Source of the DNA: Epiperipatus broadwayi
Lineage: Eukaryota; Onychophora; Udeonychophora; Euonychophora; Peripatidae
DNA: 64,000 bases
Direction of reading: 5' to 3'
Assembly: GCA_028023455.1 (NCBI GenBank)
Contig: JAQFVV010006510.1
Coordinates: forward strand, 62,001-126,000
Shown here: one piece after another, positions 63,868 through 64,000 of the stretch
Position numbering within the stretch: the first letter of the stretch is position 1
Layout of the letters: every line of letters starts with the position of its first letter
The notes under the pieces: generated by a model
Database searches by the model: none
What the model saw: only the letters and a program-made list of their open reading frames with translations
Told to the model about the DNA's origin: nothing
Made by a program: the position numbers and the translations under genes

Positions 63868-64000
63868 TACACATATAAAAATGTTGATTATATATTGTAC
63901 CCTGCCAATAGAACAGTGACCCCTAGATGCTATGCCAACTCCCTACATTACTCTATATAATGACTTTATCTAAGTATCATTTAATACTCATACCATTTTT
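63868..64000. other. Unassigned right edge
   Basis: Short stretch after the microsatellite, slightly less AT-rich (TAGAACAGTGACCCCTAGAT). No family recognised. Confidence 0.4.

Overview
This is an AT-rich (about three-quarters A+T by eye), gene-poor eukaryotic window. Three features point to an animal: an APE-type RTE retrotransposon of the kind annotated as 'craniofacial development protein 2-like', Penelope-like elements (PLEs), and short SINEs whose acceptor stem matches animal tRNA-Gly. A lophotrochozoan such as a cephalopod mollusc would fit, but the sequence alone does not prove it. I see no convincing intact host gene. Nearly every long open frame is transposon protein, broken to varying degrees, or a translated microsatellite.

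Layout. 0-2.4 kb: an unrecognised coding remnant on the minus strand at the left edge, then AT-rich spacer. 2.4-4.1 kb: decayed PLE reverse transcriptase (minus) followed by a ~318-bp repeat array that I read as its pseudo-LTRs. 4.1-7.4 kb: a nearly full-length RTE element (minus), then a 100-bp (AT)n tract. 7.5-17.4 kb: spacer with microsatellites, two relics of repeat family C, SINEs and two perfect AT palindromes. 17.4-18.3 kb: a second, 3'-truncated RTE copy (plus). 22.0-22.5 kb: the 3' end of a LINE whose long decayed sister copy occupies 27.6-32.1 kb (plus). 32.3-33.4 kb: (AT)n plus a dimeric 455-bp repeat with a hammerhead ribozyme in each unit. 38.6-41.45 kb: a decayed ZMYM1-type hAT DNA transposon (minus). 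45.9-48.8 kb: a decayed L1/Tx1-type LINE (minus). 49.5-57.05 kb: a dispersed repeat, then a ~6.8-kb inverted-repeat structure whose two arms are each interrupted by a different tandem or palindromic repeat with a hammerhead-like motif. 57.8-58.4 kb: the C-terminus of a PLE followed by the same pseudo-LTR repeat seen near 3.3 kb. 58.8-61.0 kb: a second, older hAT remnant. 61.05-62.2 kb: inverted copies of the dispersed repeat. 63.6-63.9 kb: a long (ATT)n/(ACT)n microsatellite.

The most interesting signal is the recurrence of hammerhead-like ribozyme cores in three unrelated repeat families (32.4-33.4, 51.3-53.0 and 54.4-55.6 kb, with relics at 10.3 and 11.5 kb). Each is organised as dimers, tandem arrays or palindromes with 399-462-bp periods, and most are bracketed by (TA)n runs. 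This is the architecture known for metazoan retrozymes, small non-autonomous retroelements that move through circular RNAs and are thought to depend on PLE machinery. PLE fragments with similarly (TA)n-bracketed repeats lie in the same window, so the window looks like a fossil record of a PLE/retrozyme partnership.
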